A stretch of 64,000 bases of DNA from Psychrobacillus psychrodurans (GTDB lineage: Bacteria > Bacillota > Bacilli > Bacillales_A > Planococcaceae). The position numbers were made by a program, and so were the translations under genes. Location: positions 1 to 64,000 of the forward strand of contig FOUN01000013.1 of NCBI GenBank assembly GCA_900114885.1. The letters run 5' to 3'. Shown here one piece after another: positions 16,506 to 25,987 of the stretch (its first letter is position 1; each line of letters opens with the position of its first letter). A model generated the notes under the pieces. It saw nothing but the letters and a program-made list of their open reading frames with translations, was not told the origin of the DNA and ran no database searches.

Positions 16506-16727
16506 TTTGTTCTGATTTAACTATATAATATTCTTTATGAAATTGATTCAAGTAACAATTAATTTTATAAGGTGAAAATAATGAAGGCGTTGAATATCTA
16601 TGATAAGAAGTGATGCTTTTAAAAAGTGGACTAGATCAGTTCAAAAAATGAATCTTTTTAGTTAGGAAATCCGTATTAGAATTAATTAATCAGAAAAATC
16701 TTAAAGTTCTAATAGGGGGTAAATTTA

Positions 16728-17054
16728 ATGAATAAAGTTTATATTATTGCAGTTACAGTAGCTATTGAAACACTTTCACTTTGGTTAGTTTCACTTTTCT
16801 TTGGATGGAGTTTCATAGATACGATATTTTTAGGGGGACTTGCTATATTTGGGTGTGTTTGGTTATTTCAATTAAACAACAATCAAACAAATAACGAATA
16901 TAATGCTTTTGCAAAAGGACAGAATGGTCTAGACAACGGGGTTATAACGCCATTTCGATTTAAGATGACCCCTATTACCTTGGGGCTTCTGGCTTTTATA
17001 GCGGGTAGTTTTTTGGTGACGGTTGTTAAATATTATCCTTATTTTTTAAATTAA
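16728..17054 (+). CDS. Small membrane protein of unknown function
   Basis: 108 aa with three hydrophobic segments (about 5-27, 32-48, 80-102) and a polar loop rich in Asn/Gln between the second and third. ATG with AGGGGGTAA upstream. It is alone, between repeats and the pckA terminator. No family recognised. Confidence 0.75.
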   Translation: MNKVYIIAVTVAIETLSLWLVSLFFGWSFIDTIFLGGLAIFGCVWLFQLNNNQTNNEYNAFAKGQNGLDNGVITPFRFKMTPITLGLLAFIAGSFLVTVVKYYPYFLN

Positions 17055-17086
17055 CAAATTTTAGTAAATGTAAAATACTCAAAATA

Positions 17087-17116
17087 AAGAGCCCAAAATT
17101 TTCATTTTGGGCTCTT
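17087..17116. terminator. Bidirectional terminator between the small membrane protein gene and pckA
   Basis: Stem AAGAGCCCAAAA/TTTTGGGCTCTT with T-runs on both strands, between convergent genes. Confidence 0.9.
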
Positions 17117-17132
17117 TTATATTTTAAATTTA

Positions 17133-18719
17133 TTAAGCTAATGGTCCGCCTTTAACGGAAATATCTTCAGATACTGTACCAAACTTTTTAAAGTTTTCAC
17201 GGAATGACTGAGCTAGCTCAGCTGCTTTTTGATCATATGCAGCTTTATCTGCCCAAGCATTACGAGGTATAAGTACCTCGGAAGGAACACCTTCCACTTG
17301 CATAGGAATAGCTAAGCCGAATACTGTATCTGTTTCTGTAGCAGCATTGTTTAGCTTGCCATCAATTGCAGCACGAACCATAGTACGAGTGTATGAAAGC
17401 TTCATGCGGTTACCTACACCGTATTCTCCACCAGTCCAACCAGTGTTTACTAAGAATACTTGTGCACCGTGCTCGTCAATTTTCTTACCAAGCATTTCTG
17501 CATATACCGTTGCATGTAATGGTAAGAATGGTGAACCGAAGCAAGTAGAGAATACTGGTTGTGGCGATGTAACTCCACGTTCAGTTCCAGCAAGTTTAGA
17601 AGTAAATCCACTTAAGAAGTGGTACATTGCTTGTTCTTTTGTAAGTTTACTGATTGGAGGCAATACGCCAAATGCATCAGCGGTTAAGAAAATAATTGTA
17701 TTTGGGTGACCAGCAACAGAAGGCTCTACAATATTTTCGATATATTGAATTGGATAAGCAGCACGAGTATTTTCTGTTAATGAATTATCAGCATAGTTAG
17801 CAACGCGTGTTTCCGCATCTACCACTACGTTTTCTAATACTGTTCCAAATGAAATAGCATCCCAAATTTGAGGTTCATTTTCACGAGTTAGGTCGATACA
17901 TTTTGCATAACAACCACCCTCAATATTAAATACGCCATTATCAGACCAGCCGTGCTCGTCATCACCGATTAATTTACGGCCAGCATCTGCAGAAAGGGTA
18001 GTTTTACCTGTACCTGATAAACCAAAGAATAATGCAACGTCTCCGTCATCTCCAACATTTGCAGAGCAGTGCATTGGTAAGATGTCTTGTTCTGGGAGCA
18101 AATAGTTCATAATAGAGAATATTGATTTTTTCATCTCACCAGCATATTCAGTACCACCGATTAACACAGTGCGTTTTTCCATGGATACAATGATAAACGT
18201 TTCTGTACGGGTACCATCTACAGCAGGATCCGCTTTGAAATTAGGAGCAGAAAGAATAGTGAAGTCTGTTGTATGTGTAGCAAGATCTTCCTGTGTTGGA
18301 CGGATAAATAACTGATGAGCGAAAAGATTATGCCAAGCGTATTCGTTAATTACTTGAATACCTAGACGTGATTCTTTATCTGCCCCTGCATATCCTTTAA
18401 ACTCGAAGATTTCGTCTTGTTTGTTTAAGAAGTTAATCATTTTTTTATATAGAGCATCAAAAACGTCAGAAGAAATTGGTTGGTTTACTGAGCCCCAATC
18501 GATTTTGTCTTTTGAAATAGCTTCATCTACTATATACTTATCTTGTGGGGAGCGGCCAGTATATTTCCCTGTTTCGGCTTTTACTGCACCAGTAGAAGTT
18601 AAAACAGCTTCTCCTCTTGTTGTAGCTTTTTCCACAAGTTGTGGCACTGACAATTGGCTGCTAACGTTATTTCCTGCTAACAATTCTTTCAGTTCACTCA
18701 CAGTATCGATTGAATTCAT
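17133..18719 (-). CDS. pckA: Phosphoenolpyruvate carboxykinase (ATP)
   Basis: 528 aa. Converts oxaloacetate and ATP to PEP and CO2, the entry step of gluconeogenesis. Kinase P-loop [13 protein letters not shown] (about 232-244) followed by the metal-binding IGDDEHGW; N-terminal TGRSPQDKY binds substrate; NTGWTGG lies near 425. Divergent from metK, as in B. subtilis. The 5' leader on the minus strand carries a small hairpin (TTCCTCT/AGAGGAA, 18747-18765) before the AAGGATGG site. Confidence 0.97.
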   Translation of the reverse strand: MNSIDTVSELKELLAGNNVSSQLSVPQLVEKATTRGEAVLTSTGAVKAETGKYTGRSPQDKYIVDEAISKDKIDWGSVNQPISSDVFDALYKKMINFLNKQDEIFEFKGYAGADKESRLGIQVINEYAWHNLFAHQLFIRPTQEDLATHTTDFTILSAPNFKADPAVDGTRTETFIIVSMEKRTVLIGGTEYAGEMKKSIFSIMNYLLPEQDILPMHCSANVGDDGDVALFFGLSGTGKTTLSADAGRKLIGDDEHGWSDNGVFNIEGGCYAKCIDLTRENEPQIWDAISFGTVLENVVVDAETRVANYADNSLTENTRAAYPIQYIENIVEPSVAGHPNTIIFLTADAFGVLPPISKLTKEQAMYHFLSGFTSKLAGTERGVTSPQPVFSTCFGSPFLPLHATVYAEMLGKKIDEHGAQVFLVNTGWTGGEYGVGNRMKLSYTRTMVRAAIDGKLNNAATETDTVFGLAIPMQVEGVPSEVLIPRNAWADKAAYDQKAAELAQSFRENFKKFGTVSEDISVKGGPLA

Positions 18720-18913
18720 CTTGAATATACCATCCTTTTTTTATATTTCCTCTAAAAAAGAGGAAGTTTTTCTAGATATGTGAAATAGTATAACACATTA
18801 AAGTAATTAGTCTATACTAATGAAGCTAATATTTTTCTTTTGTGAATAAAATGCAAACAAAAAAATAGTTGACTTCTGCTACTTATTTACGTATGATGAT
18901 GAATTGAACGGAT

Positions 18914-19098
18914 ACTCTTATCCCGAGCTGGTGGAGGGGTCAGGCCCTATGAAACCCGGCAACCTGTAATTGTTTTATTATTACAAAGGTGCCAAACCTG
19001 AGACAAGGTGAAATTCCTTGATTTGATAAGAGTGAAAGGTGCTTATGATATTAATACCTTTCCTCATGTGTATTTACGTGAGTGAGAGGTTTTTTTAT
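18914..19098 (+). promoter_or_regulatory. SAM-I riboswitch (S-box) of metK
   Basis: Aptamer 18914-19033: P1 CTCTTATC...GATAAGAG, CGAGCTGGTGGAGGG, CCCTATGAAACCCGGCAACC, then GGTGCCAA. Expression platform: GAAAGGT (19034) can pair with ACCTTTC as antiterminator; the competing stem CCTTTCCTCA/TGAGTGAGAGG followed by TTTTTTT is the terminator. SAM binding should switch metK off. Confidence 0.95.
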
Positions 19099-19281
19099 TT
19101 AACATCGCCCTTTATCCTTGTGTGCCAAGTCCGAAACGGCTTCAAGTTAACTTCAATTCACAGCAATTACATTTACTCTTATGTGATGAAAATGCATGAA
19201 ACAATTTGAATGGCTTGACATGGGAATGAGTACCGTATCAATTCTTGAGAGAAATCTCGCGGGATATAGGAGGAATAATCT

Positions 19282-20478
19282 ATGACGCAACGTCGATTAT
19301 TTACATCAGAATCAGTAACAGAGGGCCATCCAGATAAAATCTGTGATCAAATCTCTGATGCAATTCTAGATGCAATTTTAGCAGAAGACCCAAATGCTCG
19401 TGTAGCTTGCGAAACGAGTGTGACGACAGGACTAGTATTAGTTGCTGGAGAAATTACTACATCTACATACGTAGATATCCCTAAAGTAGTTCGTTCTACT
19501 ATTAAAGAAATTGGCTATACACGTGCTAAGTATGGCTTTGATGCAGAAACTTCTGCTGTGCTTACTTCAATTGACGAACAATCAGCTGATATCGCGCAAG
19601 GTGTGGACCAAGCTTTAGAAGCAAGAGAAGGCTCTATGAGTGATTCTGACATTGATGCAATTGGAGCAGGAGACCAAGGTTTAATGTTCGGCTATGCTTG
19701 TAATGAAACACCAGAGCTTATGCCGCTACCTATTAGTTTAGCGCATAAACTATCTCACCGATTAGCACAAGTTCGTAAAGACGAAACTTTAGACTATCTT
19801 CGTCCAGACGGAAAAACTCAAGTAACAGTAGAATATGACGAAAACAATAATCCTGTTCATATCGATACAATTGTTATTTCAACACAACATCATCCAGAAA
19901 TAACTTTAGAACAAATTCAAAAAGATATTAAAGAAGTAGTAATTAATCCAATTGTTCCTACAAATTTAATAGATGAAAATACAAAATACTTTATCAATCC
20001 GACTGGACGCTTTGTAATTGGTGGACCACAGGGTGATGCTGGCTTAACAGGACGTAAAATTATTGTAGATACTTACGGTGGTTATGCTCGTCATGGTGGG
20101 GGAGCATTCTCTGGTAAAGATCCAACAAAAGTTGACCGTTCTGCTGCTTACGCTGCACGTTATGTTGCTAAAAACATTGTTGCTGCTGGCCTTGCAGATC
20201 GTTGTGAAGTACAACTTGCTTATGCAATTGGTGTAGCTAAACCAGTTTCAATTGCTGTAGAAACTTTTGGTACTGGAAAGGTAGAGGAAGTTGAATTAGT
20301 TTCATATATTCGTGAACTATTTGATCTTCGTCCAGCAGGAATTATTAAAATGCTAGATCTTCGCCGTCCAATATACAAACAAACAGCTGCATATGGTCAC
20401 TTTGGTCGTACAGACATTGATGTTCCATGGGAGAAAACAGATAAAGCTGCAGCGTTAAAAGAAAAAGCTGGATTATAA
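19282..20478 (+). CDS. metK: S-adenosylmethionine synthetase
   Basis: 398 aa. Makes SAM from methionine and ATP. Signature motifs [14 protein letters not shown] (about 13-26), [12 protein letters not shown] (about 116-127) and [17 protein letters not shown] (about 267-283). TAGGAGGAA site. There are 183 nt between the riboswitch terminator and the start codon with no gene; a TTGACA at 19215 with TATCAA 15 nt on could be an extra promoter but spacing is poor. Confidence 0.98.
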   Translation: MTQRRLFTSESVTEGHPDKICDQISDAILDAILAEDPNARVACETSVTTGLVLVAGEITTSTYVDIPKVVRSTIKEIGYTRAKYGFDAETSAVLTSIDEQSADIAQGVDQALEAREGSMSDSDIDAIGAGDQGLMFGYACNETPELMPLPISLAHKLSHRLAQVRKDETLDYLRPDGKTQVTVEYDENNNPVHIDTIVISTQHHPEITLEQIQKDIKEVVINPIVPTNLIDENTKYFINPTGRFVIGGPQGDAGLTGRKIIVDTYGGYARHGGGAFSGKDPTKVDRSAAYAARYVAKNIVAAGLADRCEVQLAYAIGVAKPVSIAVETFGTGKVEEVELVSYIRELFDLRPAGIIKMLDLRRPIYKQTAAYGHFGRTDIDVPWEKTDKAAALKEKAGL

Positions 20479-20489
20479 GTAGTATGAAC

Positions 20490-20523
20490 AAAAAAGGCTT
20501 TCCTATAATGGAAAGCCTTTTTT
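20490..20523 (+). terminator. metK terminator
   Basis: Stem AAAGGCTTTCC/GGAAAGCCTTT with A-run and T-run. The next 100 nt hold a short CTGATTTTCGTTTCAGG piece that looks like the edge of a repeat E copy. Confidence 0.9.
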
Positions 20524-20624
20524 CATACAAATAATAACTTTCCAATAATACAGCTGATTTTCGTTTCAGGAGGAATTGAACAGCATATATAGTTTTCTTT
20601 TACCAGAAAGATCATTAACAAATT

Positions 20625-21137
20625 TTATTTTTGAAGGGATTTATAGTATTGACCTTTTTCTACATATTCCCGGATAATTCTTTGTACATCAGCTTTATCG
20701 TCTTCATTTAGCTCACGCACCACTTTTGCTGGGCTGCCTAATGCTAATGAATTTGGAGGTATTTTTTTGCCAGGCGGTACGAGACTTCCAGCTCCGATAA
20801 ATGCACCATCTCCAATTTCAGCACCATCTAAAATAATCGATCCCATTCCTATTAAAGCTCCTTTACGTATAGTACAACTATGTAAAGTCACCTGGTGTCC
20901 GATAGTTACTTCATCTTCAATAATAAGTGGCTTATTTGGACTCTGATGTAAACAGCTTAAATCTTGTATACTTACTTTACTTCCAATAATAGTAGGAGCA
21001 ACATCCCCTCTAATTACCGTATTAAACCAAATTGTAGTCTCTGGACCGATTGTCACATCACCTGTTATTGTGACATAATCAGCTATAAAAGCAGAGTCGT
21101 CAATAGTCGGTGTTTTACCTTTATATGGATAAATCAT
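20625..21137 (-). CDS. ytoA: Gamma-carbonic-anhydrase-like hexapeptide protein
   Basis: 170 aa. Left-handed beta-helix built of hexapeptide repeats, for example VTITGDVTIG and AEIGDGAFIGAG. The zinc ligands of gamma carbonic anhydrases are suggested by H-containing SCLHQS, GHQVTLHSC. The end ADVQRIIREYVEKGQYYKSL is the usual C-terminal helix. Close to B. subtilis YtoA, which also lies after metK. Activity in these bacterial homologues is not settled, so carbonic anhydrase is only a fold-level assignment. Confidence 0.88.
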   Translation of the reverse strand: MIYPYKGKTPTIDDSAFIADYVTITGDVTIGPETTIWFNTVIRGDVAPTIIGSKVSIQDLSCLHQSPNKPLIIEDEVTIGHQVTLHSCTIRKGALIGMGSIILDGAEIGDGAFIGAGSLVPPGKKIPPNSLALGSPAKVVRELNEDDKADVQRIIREYVEKGQYYKSLQK

Positions 21138-21246
21138 TTCGCATACACTCCTTTTGAAATTAGATTATAATTAATCGTATCAGACATAAAGATTGAAAGA
21201 AACCTAATACCATGAAATTGCAAGGAAAGAAAAGAGGTTTGTTTAT

Positions 21247-22038
21247 ATGTGGAAATGGGAAACAGAAGGAAAGCCTAAAGCAGTAATAGTTATTGTTCAT
21301 AGTGCTTATGAGCATCACAGAAGATATGCTTGGTTAATTGAAAAGTTAAGAAGTTCTAACTATCATATTGTAATGGGTGACCTGCCAGGTCATGGAGAAT
21401 TAAAGAAATCAAAAACTATTCATGATGAATCCTTTGAACAGTATAAGAACTACATTAAACAAGCGTTGCAAGTTGCAGTTACGTATGATCTTCCAATATT
21501 TTTAATGGGACATGGCTTTGGAGCCACTTTACTTATAAAAGTTTTGCGTAAACTAGATATTGAATACGCTGGCGTAATACTAACATCTCCATGGTTACAG
21601 CTTCAAAAGCTCCCTTCGAAATGGACCAACACACTAGCAAAGTTATCAGTACCACAGAAAATCAATCATGATATTCACTTAAATGAATTAACGAGAAATT
21701 ATGAAGTGTTCCAACAATTCGCATCAGATCCCACCTATAGAACCTTCATTTCGACAGAATGGTACAAGGAACTCCAAGCACTAATAAAATCTGTGAATCA
21801 ATTGAACATCTCCATACCAAATAAACCGATTCTTGTTATGACTGGAGAGCGGGATAAGATTACAGATACAAATGCTGCAGCTAGTTGGTTAAGAAAACAA
21901 GAACTTTCTGAATATCAATTCAAAGAATGGAAAAATTGCTTCCATGATCTCTACCAAGAACCGGAGCGTGAAGAAATCTTTACATATTCTCAGTCATTTA
22001 TCAATAATGTACTCACAGACATTGGCTATATTGTTTGA
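21247..22038 (+). CDS. YtpA-like hydrolase homologue lacking the serine nucleophile
   Basis: 263 aa. Aligned by eye with B. subtilis YtpA (lysophospholipase / bacilysocin synthesis): same MWxWE start, KAVIVIVH, YHIVMGDLPGHG, and GERDKI and HDLYQEPEREE for the Asp and His. The nucleophile elbow reads LMGHGFGAT where YtpA has GHSMGG, so residue 90 is Gly (GGC at 21514-21516). The oxyanion region HSAYEHHRR also differs from HGASEYHGR. It is therefore probably not a serine hydrolase. Full length and not frameshifted. Confidence 0.85.
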   Translation: MWKWETEGKPKAVIVIVHSAYEHHRRYAWLIEKLRSSNYHIVMGDLPGHGELKKSKTIHDESFEQYKNYIKQALQVAVTYDLPIFLMGHGFGATLLIKVLRKLDIEYAGVILTSPWLQLQKLPSKWTNTLAKLSVPQKINHDIHLNELTRNYEVFQQFASDPTYRTFISTEWYKELQALIKSVNQLNISIPNKPILVMTGERDKITDTNAAASWLRKQELSEYQFKEWKNCFHDLYQEPEREEIFTYSQSFINNVLTDIGYIV

Positions 22039-22040
22039 AA

Positions 22041-22078
22041 TTAAAACCCTATCTACTAACTATAGATGGGGTTTTTGT
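22041..22078 (+). terminator. Terminator after the YtpA-like gene
   Basis: Stem AACCCTATCT/AGATGGGGTT, then TTTTTG. Confidence 0.85.
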
Positions 22079-22117
22079 TTTTTGGAGCTTAACAAAAGAA
22101 TGAGTATATACTAAAAG

Positions 22118-22166
22118 TTGACATAACACCTTTTGGTTATATATAATATAACACCTAAGGGTTACA
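22118..22166 (+). promoter_or_regulatory. SRPBCC-arsR promoter with two operator copies
   Basis: -35 TTGACA (22118), -10 TATAAT (22142), 18-nt spacer. Two near-identical imperfect palindromes overlap it: ATAACACCTTTTGGTTAT (22123-22140) between -35 and -10, and ATAACACCTAAGGGTTACAT (22148-22167) just after the -10. This is what an autoregulated ArsR-type repressor would need; the repressor gene is second in the operon. Confidence 0.75.
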
Positions 22167-22194
22167 TAACGAAGTTGAAAAAGGAGTTTTTTTC

Positions 22195-22617
22195 ATGAAA
22201 GAAAATTTACCTGATATTAAGCAAACAGTTTTAGTAGAGGCACCAATACAAAAAGTATGGAATTATGTTTCAACTGCGGAAGGAATCTCTGCTTGGTTTA
22301 TGCCAAATGATTTTCAAGCTATGGAAGGATACGAGTTTAATATACAGTCGCCATTTGGACCATCACCATGTAAGGTGCTTGAGATTGACGAACCACATAA
22401 ACTATCATTTCAATGGGACACAGATGGTTGGTTTGTTACATTTCTTTTGAAAGAGATTGGTACTCAAACTGAATTCACATTGATTCATGGTGGTTGGAAA
22501 GATGGAGAAGCTCTAGTTCCAAAAGCTAAAATGTCCGGTGCAGCTGTCCGTGGCACGATGGAACAAGGTTGGGTTGGAATTGTACAAAACAAATTTAAGC
22601 AAGTTGTCGAAGTTTAA
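22195..22617 (+). CDS. SRPBCC (AHSA1-type) ligand-binding protein
   Basis: 140 aa. START/Bet v1-like fold of the activator-of-Hsp90-ATPase family: VEAPIQKVWNYVSTAEGISAWFMP at the N-terminus, central beta strands, and C-terminal GWVGIVQNKFKQVVE helix. In Bacillales such genes commonly pair with an ArsR regulator and are annotated as SRPBCC domain proteins; the ligand is unknown. AAAAGGAG site. One-nt overlap with the next gene. Confidence 0.88.
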   Translation: MKENLPDIKQTVLVEAPIQKVWNYVSTAEGISAWFMPNDFQAMEGYEFNIQSPFGPSPCKVLEIDEPHKLSFQWDTDGWFVTFLLKEIGTQTEFTLIHGGWKDGEALVPKAKMSGAAVRGTMEQGWVGIVQNKFKQVVEV

Positions 22618-22940
22618 TGGAAGAAGTTGTTAAAAAGGTGGATGTTTTTCAAGCGATTGCTGATCCGACAAGAAGAGATGTCCTTAGACTCTTAGCAAAC
22701 AAAGAGAGATCTATTGCCGAAATATCTTCCCATTACGATATGAGCAGAACAGCGATTGTTAAACATCTTAATGTATTAACTGATGCAGGTTTAGTGAATG
22801 GTCAAAAGTCAGGTAGAGAAAAAGTGTATCATTTACAACCGGAGCCATTGACGGAAGTAAAGCAGTGGCTAGACTACTATGAACAATTCTGGAATAACAA
22901 GCTTTCTAGATTAAAGTTCCTAGTAGAAAATGAAGAGTAG
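22617..22940 (+). CDS. ArsR-family repressor
   Basis: 107 aa winged helix. FQAIADPTRRDVLRLLANKERSIAEI (about 9-34) then recognition helix SRTAIVKHLNVLTDAGLV and wing SGREKVYHL. No Cys metal site, so a non-metal ArsR of the type that partners SRPBCC genes. ATG overlaps the preceding TAA by one base, so expression is tied to the SRPBCC gene. Presumably binds the two palindromes in the promoter. Confidence 0.92.
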   Translation: MEEVVKKVDVFQAIADPTRRDVLRLLANKERSIAEISSHYDMSRTAIVKHLNVLTDAGLVNGQKSGREKVYHLQPEPLTEVKQWLDYYEQFWNNKLSRLKFLVENEE

Positions 22941-22952
22941 AAATTTAATAGT

Positions 22953-22993
22953 TAAAATAACCCCGTCAGCGCTACTGATGGGGTTATTTTAAC
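22953..22993 (+). terminator. Terminator after arsR
   Basis: Stem AAAATAACCCC/GGGGTTATTTT around a 15-nt loop. Confidence 0.85.
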
Positions 22994-23155
22994 TTGGTCA
23001 GAGAAGTTCCTTAACTTCTAAAAGAGCAGGGGTAATTTTCAGTGTGTTTAGCTCAGGGGAGCCAGAGTCCTATTTAATTCTATTTAGGGCTCTAATAGGT
23101 GCCATAAATTTTTCATATCCCCCCAAAAAAAGTACATTGGTATTTAAATTAGTTG

Positions 23156-23216
23156 TAAATAAAAGAGCTTTATTATATAGTATTAGTGTAATATATAACT
23201 AGTACACGAATACACT
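23156..23216 (+). promoter_or_regulatory. Promoter and YtrA-type operator of the ABC operon
   Basis: A possible -35 TTGTAA (23154) and -10 TATAGT (about 23177) are followed by AGTGTA (23185), 12 nt, TACAC (23203), and a second TACACT (23211). B. subtilis YtrA is reported to bind AGTGTA-N13-TACACT-type repeats, and a YtrA-like GntR protein is encoded in this operon. Spacing differs by one, so treat as a candidate. Confidence 0.55.
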
Positions 23217-23252
23217 ATGCTGATGAAGATAACAAAAAAAGGAGATGAAAAA

Positions 23253-24020
23253 TTGAAAGGGTTGTTGTTGAGGGAATGGACTCTTTATAAGTCATGGCTT
23301 TTCGGTTCAGCAGTATTTAGTATTGGAGTTATTTTAATTCTTCCAATACTATTGCAAAGGTATTTAATAACAGAGGCAGCCATTCAAGAGATAAGGATGG
23401 TTTTAATGTTTTTAATGCTTAGTTTTAGTGTTGTTAATCACTTTGCTCAGTTTAATAAATCATTAAATACCGACAATGGAAAAAAAGATATGTGGCTACA
23501 TAATCCTCATTCTATGCATACATTGATTGGTGCCAAATTATTATTTAGCTTAGGTATTTATTTTGTTAGTAATATATTCATCACTACAGCAGGGATATAT
23601 TTCATGTCAGATGTAATTTTAGGTAGCTTCGCGCAATTTCTTATTCTACAGCTTCTAATATTAGTTGTTATGCTATTAGTCGGTATCTCCGTAAGTATTA
23701 TATGGTTATTCTTCTGGACAATTTATTTGGAAGGTAAATATTGGATCGGAAAATTATCACTTATTGCTACAGTAGTAATATTCTTTTTAATAGCTAGTTT
23801 ATTACCGAAACTATTTAGTTTTCTTTCACTTAATAAGGTACTGAACCAAGGTGAAATATCTTTAAAATTCATAGAAGGTTATTTACCTACTATTGCATTA
23901 AGCAATTTTATCTTTGATATGGGTTCTATTTATATTGTAGAGGAATTATTTAGCTGGATAATCTTTGTTTTGTTATTTTGGAGTGTTTGTAAGTGGTTGG
24001 AGAGGGTGGTTACGAGATGA
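23253..24020 (+). CDS. Membrane protein of a YtrA-type ABC system
   Basis: 255 aa from TTG at 23253 (AAAGGAGATG 8 nt upstream; an ATG at 23217 lies inside the operator and has no ribosome site). Begins MKGLLLREWTLYKSWLFGS. About six hydrophobic helices (about 11-33, 46-66, 90-118, 126-159, 166-188, 225-250). No ATPase motif. First gene of an operon with a GntR regulator and two ABC ATPases, so probably a permease or immunity-type subunit. No close family recognised. Confidence 0.8.
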   Translation: MKGLLLREWTLYKSWLFGSAVFSIGVILILPILLQRYLITEAAIQEIRMVLMFLMLSFSVVNHFAQFNKSLNTDNGKKDMWLHNPHSMHTLIGAKLLFSLGIYFVSNIFITTAGIYFMSDVILGSFAQFLILQLLILVVMLLVGISVSIIWLFFWTIYLEGKYWIGKLSLIATVVIFFLIASLLPKLFSFLSLNKVLNQGEISLKFIEGYLPTIALSNFIFDMGSIYIVEELFSWIIFVLLFWSVCKWLERVVTR

Positions 24021-24382
24021 CGCAGGATTTCACTCGTGATAAGCCTATTTATAGTCAACTAGTTGACCTAATTTGTGGAGATATCTTAAAAGGAAACTTA
24101 CAACCAGGAGGCAAAATGCAATCAGTTCGAGAATATTCATTGGAGGTTGGTGTTAATGTCAACACTGTACAACGTGTATATAAGGAGCTTGAATCGATGG
24201 GGCTAACAGATACAAAACGTGGTCAAGGAACATTCATCACAACAGACAAAGCACGTATTTCGCAGTTACGTGAGGATATGAAAATCGAATTGATCAATCA
24301 GTTTCTTCAATCTATTTCAGCATTTGGATTTTCAAAGGAAGAGATTGTACAAAGTTTGCTGAGAAAGGATGGGACTAAATGA
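24017..24382 (+). CDS. GntR-family repressor, YtrA subfamily
   Basis: 121 aa from the ATG at 24017. Winged helix with DKPIYSQLVDLICGDILKGNLQPGGKMQSVREYSLEVGVNVNTVQRVYKELESMGL, ending in the wing KRGQGTFIT. The short C-terminal tail (no ligand domain) marks the YtrA subfamily, which controls ABC transporters and in B. subtilis responds to cell-wall antibiotics. Overlaps the upstream gene by 4 nt and the downstream ATPase by 4 nt (ATGA). Confidence 0.9.
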   Translation: MTQDFTRDKPIYSQLVDLICGDILKGNLQPGGKMQSVREYSLEVGVNVNTVQRVYKELESMGLTDTKRGQGTFITTDKARISQLREDMKIELINQFLQSISAFGFSKEEIVQSLLRKDGTK

Positions 24383-25089
24383 TTCACTTACAAAATGTCT
24401 CATTTAATTATCAGAGGCAGGAGGTTATCCAGGATTTAACACTGACGTTTCCTATTGGACAGATAATAGGTATAGCTGGAGAAAATGGGAGTGGTAAGTC
24501 AACGCTGTTGAAAATGATAGCGGGTATACAAAGACCTCGAAAAGGAACTATTACAATTCATAAAGCGTCATTGTCTAGATTAAATGCAGTGGACGTTGCG
24601 TATTTACCTGATATGGATTTGTTTTATAGCTTTTATACAGCGAAGGAACTTTTCGCATTCTACGCATCTCAATTCCCTGATTTCTCTGTAGAAAAGGCAA
24701 TGGAAGTAGCGGAATATTTAGAGGTTAATGTAAATGTGAAGTTGAAAAAGCTTTCAAAAGGCAATCGTGGTCGAGCGAAGATGGCAGCAACCCTTGGTAG
24801 AAATACTCCTTACTATGTGATGGATGAACCTTTTTCTGGATTAGATCCAATTGTACGTGAGTCGTTAATAAAGGGGCTCATTCGGTATACGAATGTAGAG
24901 ACGCAATCGATTATTTTATCGACCCACGAATTACATGAAGTCGAACCAATACTTGATCAGCTAATAGTTTTAAAAGATGGGAAAGTAATTGCCCAGGATG
25001 AATTAGAAGCAATCCGCTTTAACACAAATCAGGATGCAGTGAGCTGGATGAAAAATGTAACGAAAGAGAAGGTGACAGTAAATGAGTAA
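24379..25089 (+). CDS. ABC transporter ATP-binding protein (YtrB-like)
   Basis: 236 aa. Walker A GENGSGKST (34-42), signature region LSKGNRGRAKMA (about 131-142, degenerate form of LSGGQ), Walker B YYVMDEPFSGLDP, H-loop STHE. The Q-loop position reads YLPDMD, with Asp instead of Gln as in several GntR-linked ATPases. Coupled to the GntR gene. Substrate unknown. Confidence 0.9.
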   Translation: MIHLQNVSFNYQRQEVIQDLTLTFPIGQIIGIAGENGSGKSTLLKMIAGIQRPRKGTITIHKASLSRLNAVDVAYLPDMDLFYSFYTAKELFAFYASQFPDFSVEKAMEVAEYLEVNVNVKLKKLSKGNRGRAKMAATLGRNTPYYVMDEPFSGLDPIVRESLIKGLIRYTNVETQSIILSTHELHEVEPILDQLIVLKDGKVIAQDELEAIRFNTNQDAVSWMKNVTKEKVTVNE

Positions 25090-25987
25090 GCCAATTGTTC
25101 AATTAAAGAATATTACCAAAATTATCAGAGGAAAAACACTTATCGATAATATGTCCCTAGAGTTATTTCCTGGTCAAATAACTGGATTTTTAGGGCCAAA
25201 TGGTGCTGGTAAAACTACTACTATCCGTTTAATGACAGGTCTAATGCATCTTACAAGTGGGACTATTACTATTGAAGGTGCATCTATTGCAGATGATTAT
25301 GAAAAGGCAATTGCTAATGTAGGGGTTATCGTTGAAAATCCGGAAATGTATAAGTATATGTCTGGCTATAAGAACTTGCTTCATTTTTCCAGAATGCATA
25401 ATGGTGTAACAAAGGCAAGGATAGATGAGGTGATTAACCAGGTAGGGCTAACTAAGCGAATCCATGAAAAGGTGTCGACATATTCCTTGGGTATGCGTCA
25501 ACGATTGGGATTAGCTCAAGCATTGCTACATGATCCGAAGTTCTTAATATTAGATGAACCAACGAATGGTTTGGATCCAGCTGGAATTCGTGAGTTCCGG
25601 ACGTATCTTCGCAAAATAGCACAGGAGAATAATGTTTCTATTTTTGTCTCTAGTCATCTTCTATCAGAAATAGAGTTAATGTGTGACCGTGTTGTTGTTA
25701 TTCAAAATGGTAAGCTGATTGATGAACGGATGATTCAAAGTGATGAAAAGACACGTATGCAACTTAAGGCAGAGCCATCTGGAGTAGTAGAAAACTATCT
25801 GAGTTCAAATGGCTATGTATTTACATTGCACGAAGGAGTATTTTTACTTGATTTGAAAGAAGAGAAGGTACCAGTACTGATTAACGAACTTGTTGCCCAA
25901 CAGGTTCAAATTTTCGCTATTTCAGCAGTGCATGAAACGCTTGAAGAACAGTTCCTTCAAATGACAGGAGGCGGTCAAATTGTTTAG
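25082..25987 (+). CDS. ABC transporter ATP-binding protein (BcrA type)
   Basis: 301 aa. Walker A GPNGAGKTT (38-46), signature YSLGMRQRLG (about 137-146), Walker B FLILDEPTNGLDP, then a C-terminal extension of about 80 aa typical of bacitracin/lantibiotic-resistance ATPases. Overlaps the previous ATPase by 8 nt and the permease by 8 nt. Exports or detoxifies an unknown peptide by family analogy. Confidence 0.92.
   Translation: MSKPIVQLKNITKIIRGKTLIDNMSLELFPGQITGFLGPNGAGKTTTIRLMTGLMHLTSGTITIEGASIADDYEKAIANVGVIVENPEMYKYMSGYKNLLHFSRMHNGVTKARIDEVINQVGLTKRIHEKVSTYSLGMRQRLGLAQALLHDPKFLILDEPTNGLDPAGIREFRTYLRKIAQENNVSIFVSSHLLSEIELMCDRVVVIQNGKLIDERMIQSDEKTRMQLKAEPSGVVENYLSSNGYVFTLHEGVFLLDLKEEKVPVLINELVAQQVQIFAISAVHETLEEQFLQMTGGGQIV

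Noticed and set aside
17347-18783. Two 120-aa plus-strand ORFs opposite pckA
   Set aside because: Shadows of the highly conserved pckA reading frame.
19215-19241. Second metK promoter TTGACA-N15-TATCAA
   Set aside because: The 15-nt spacer is too short to call.
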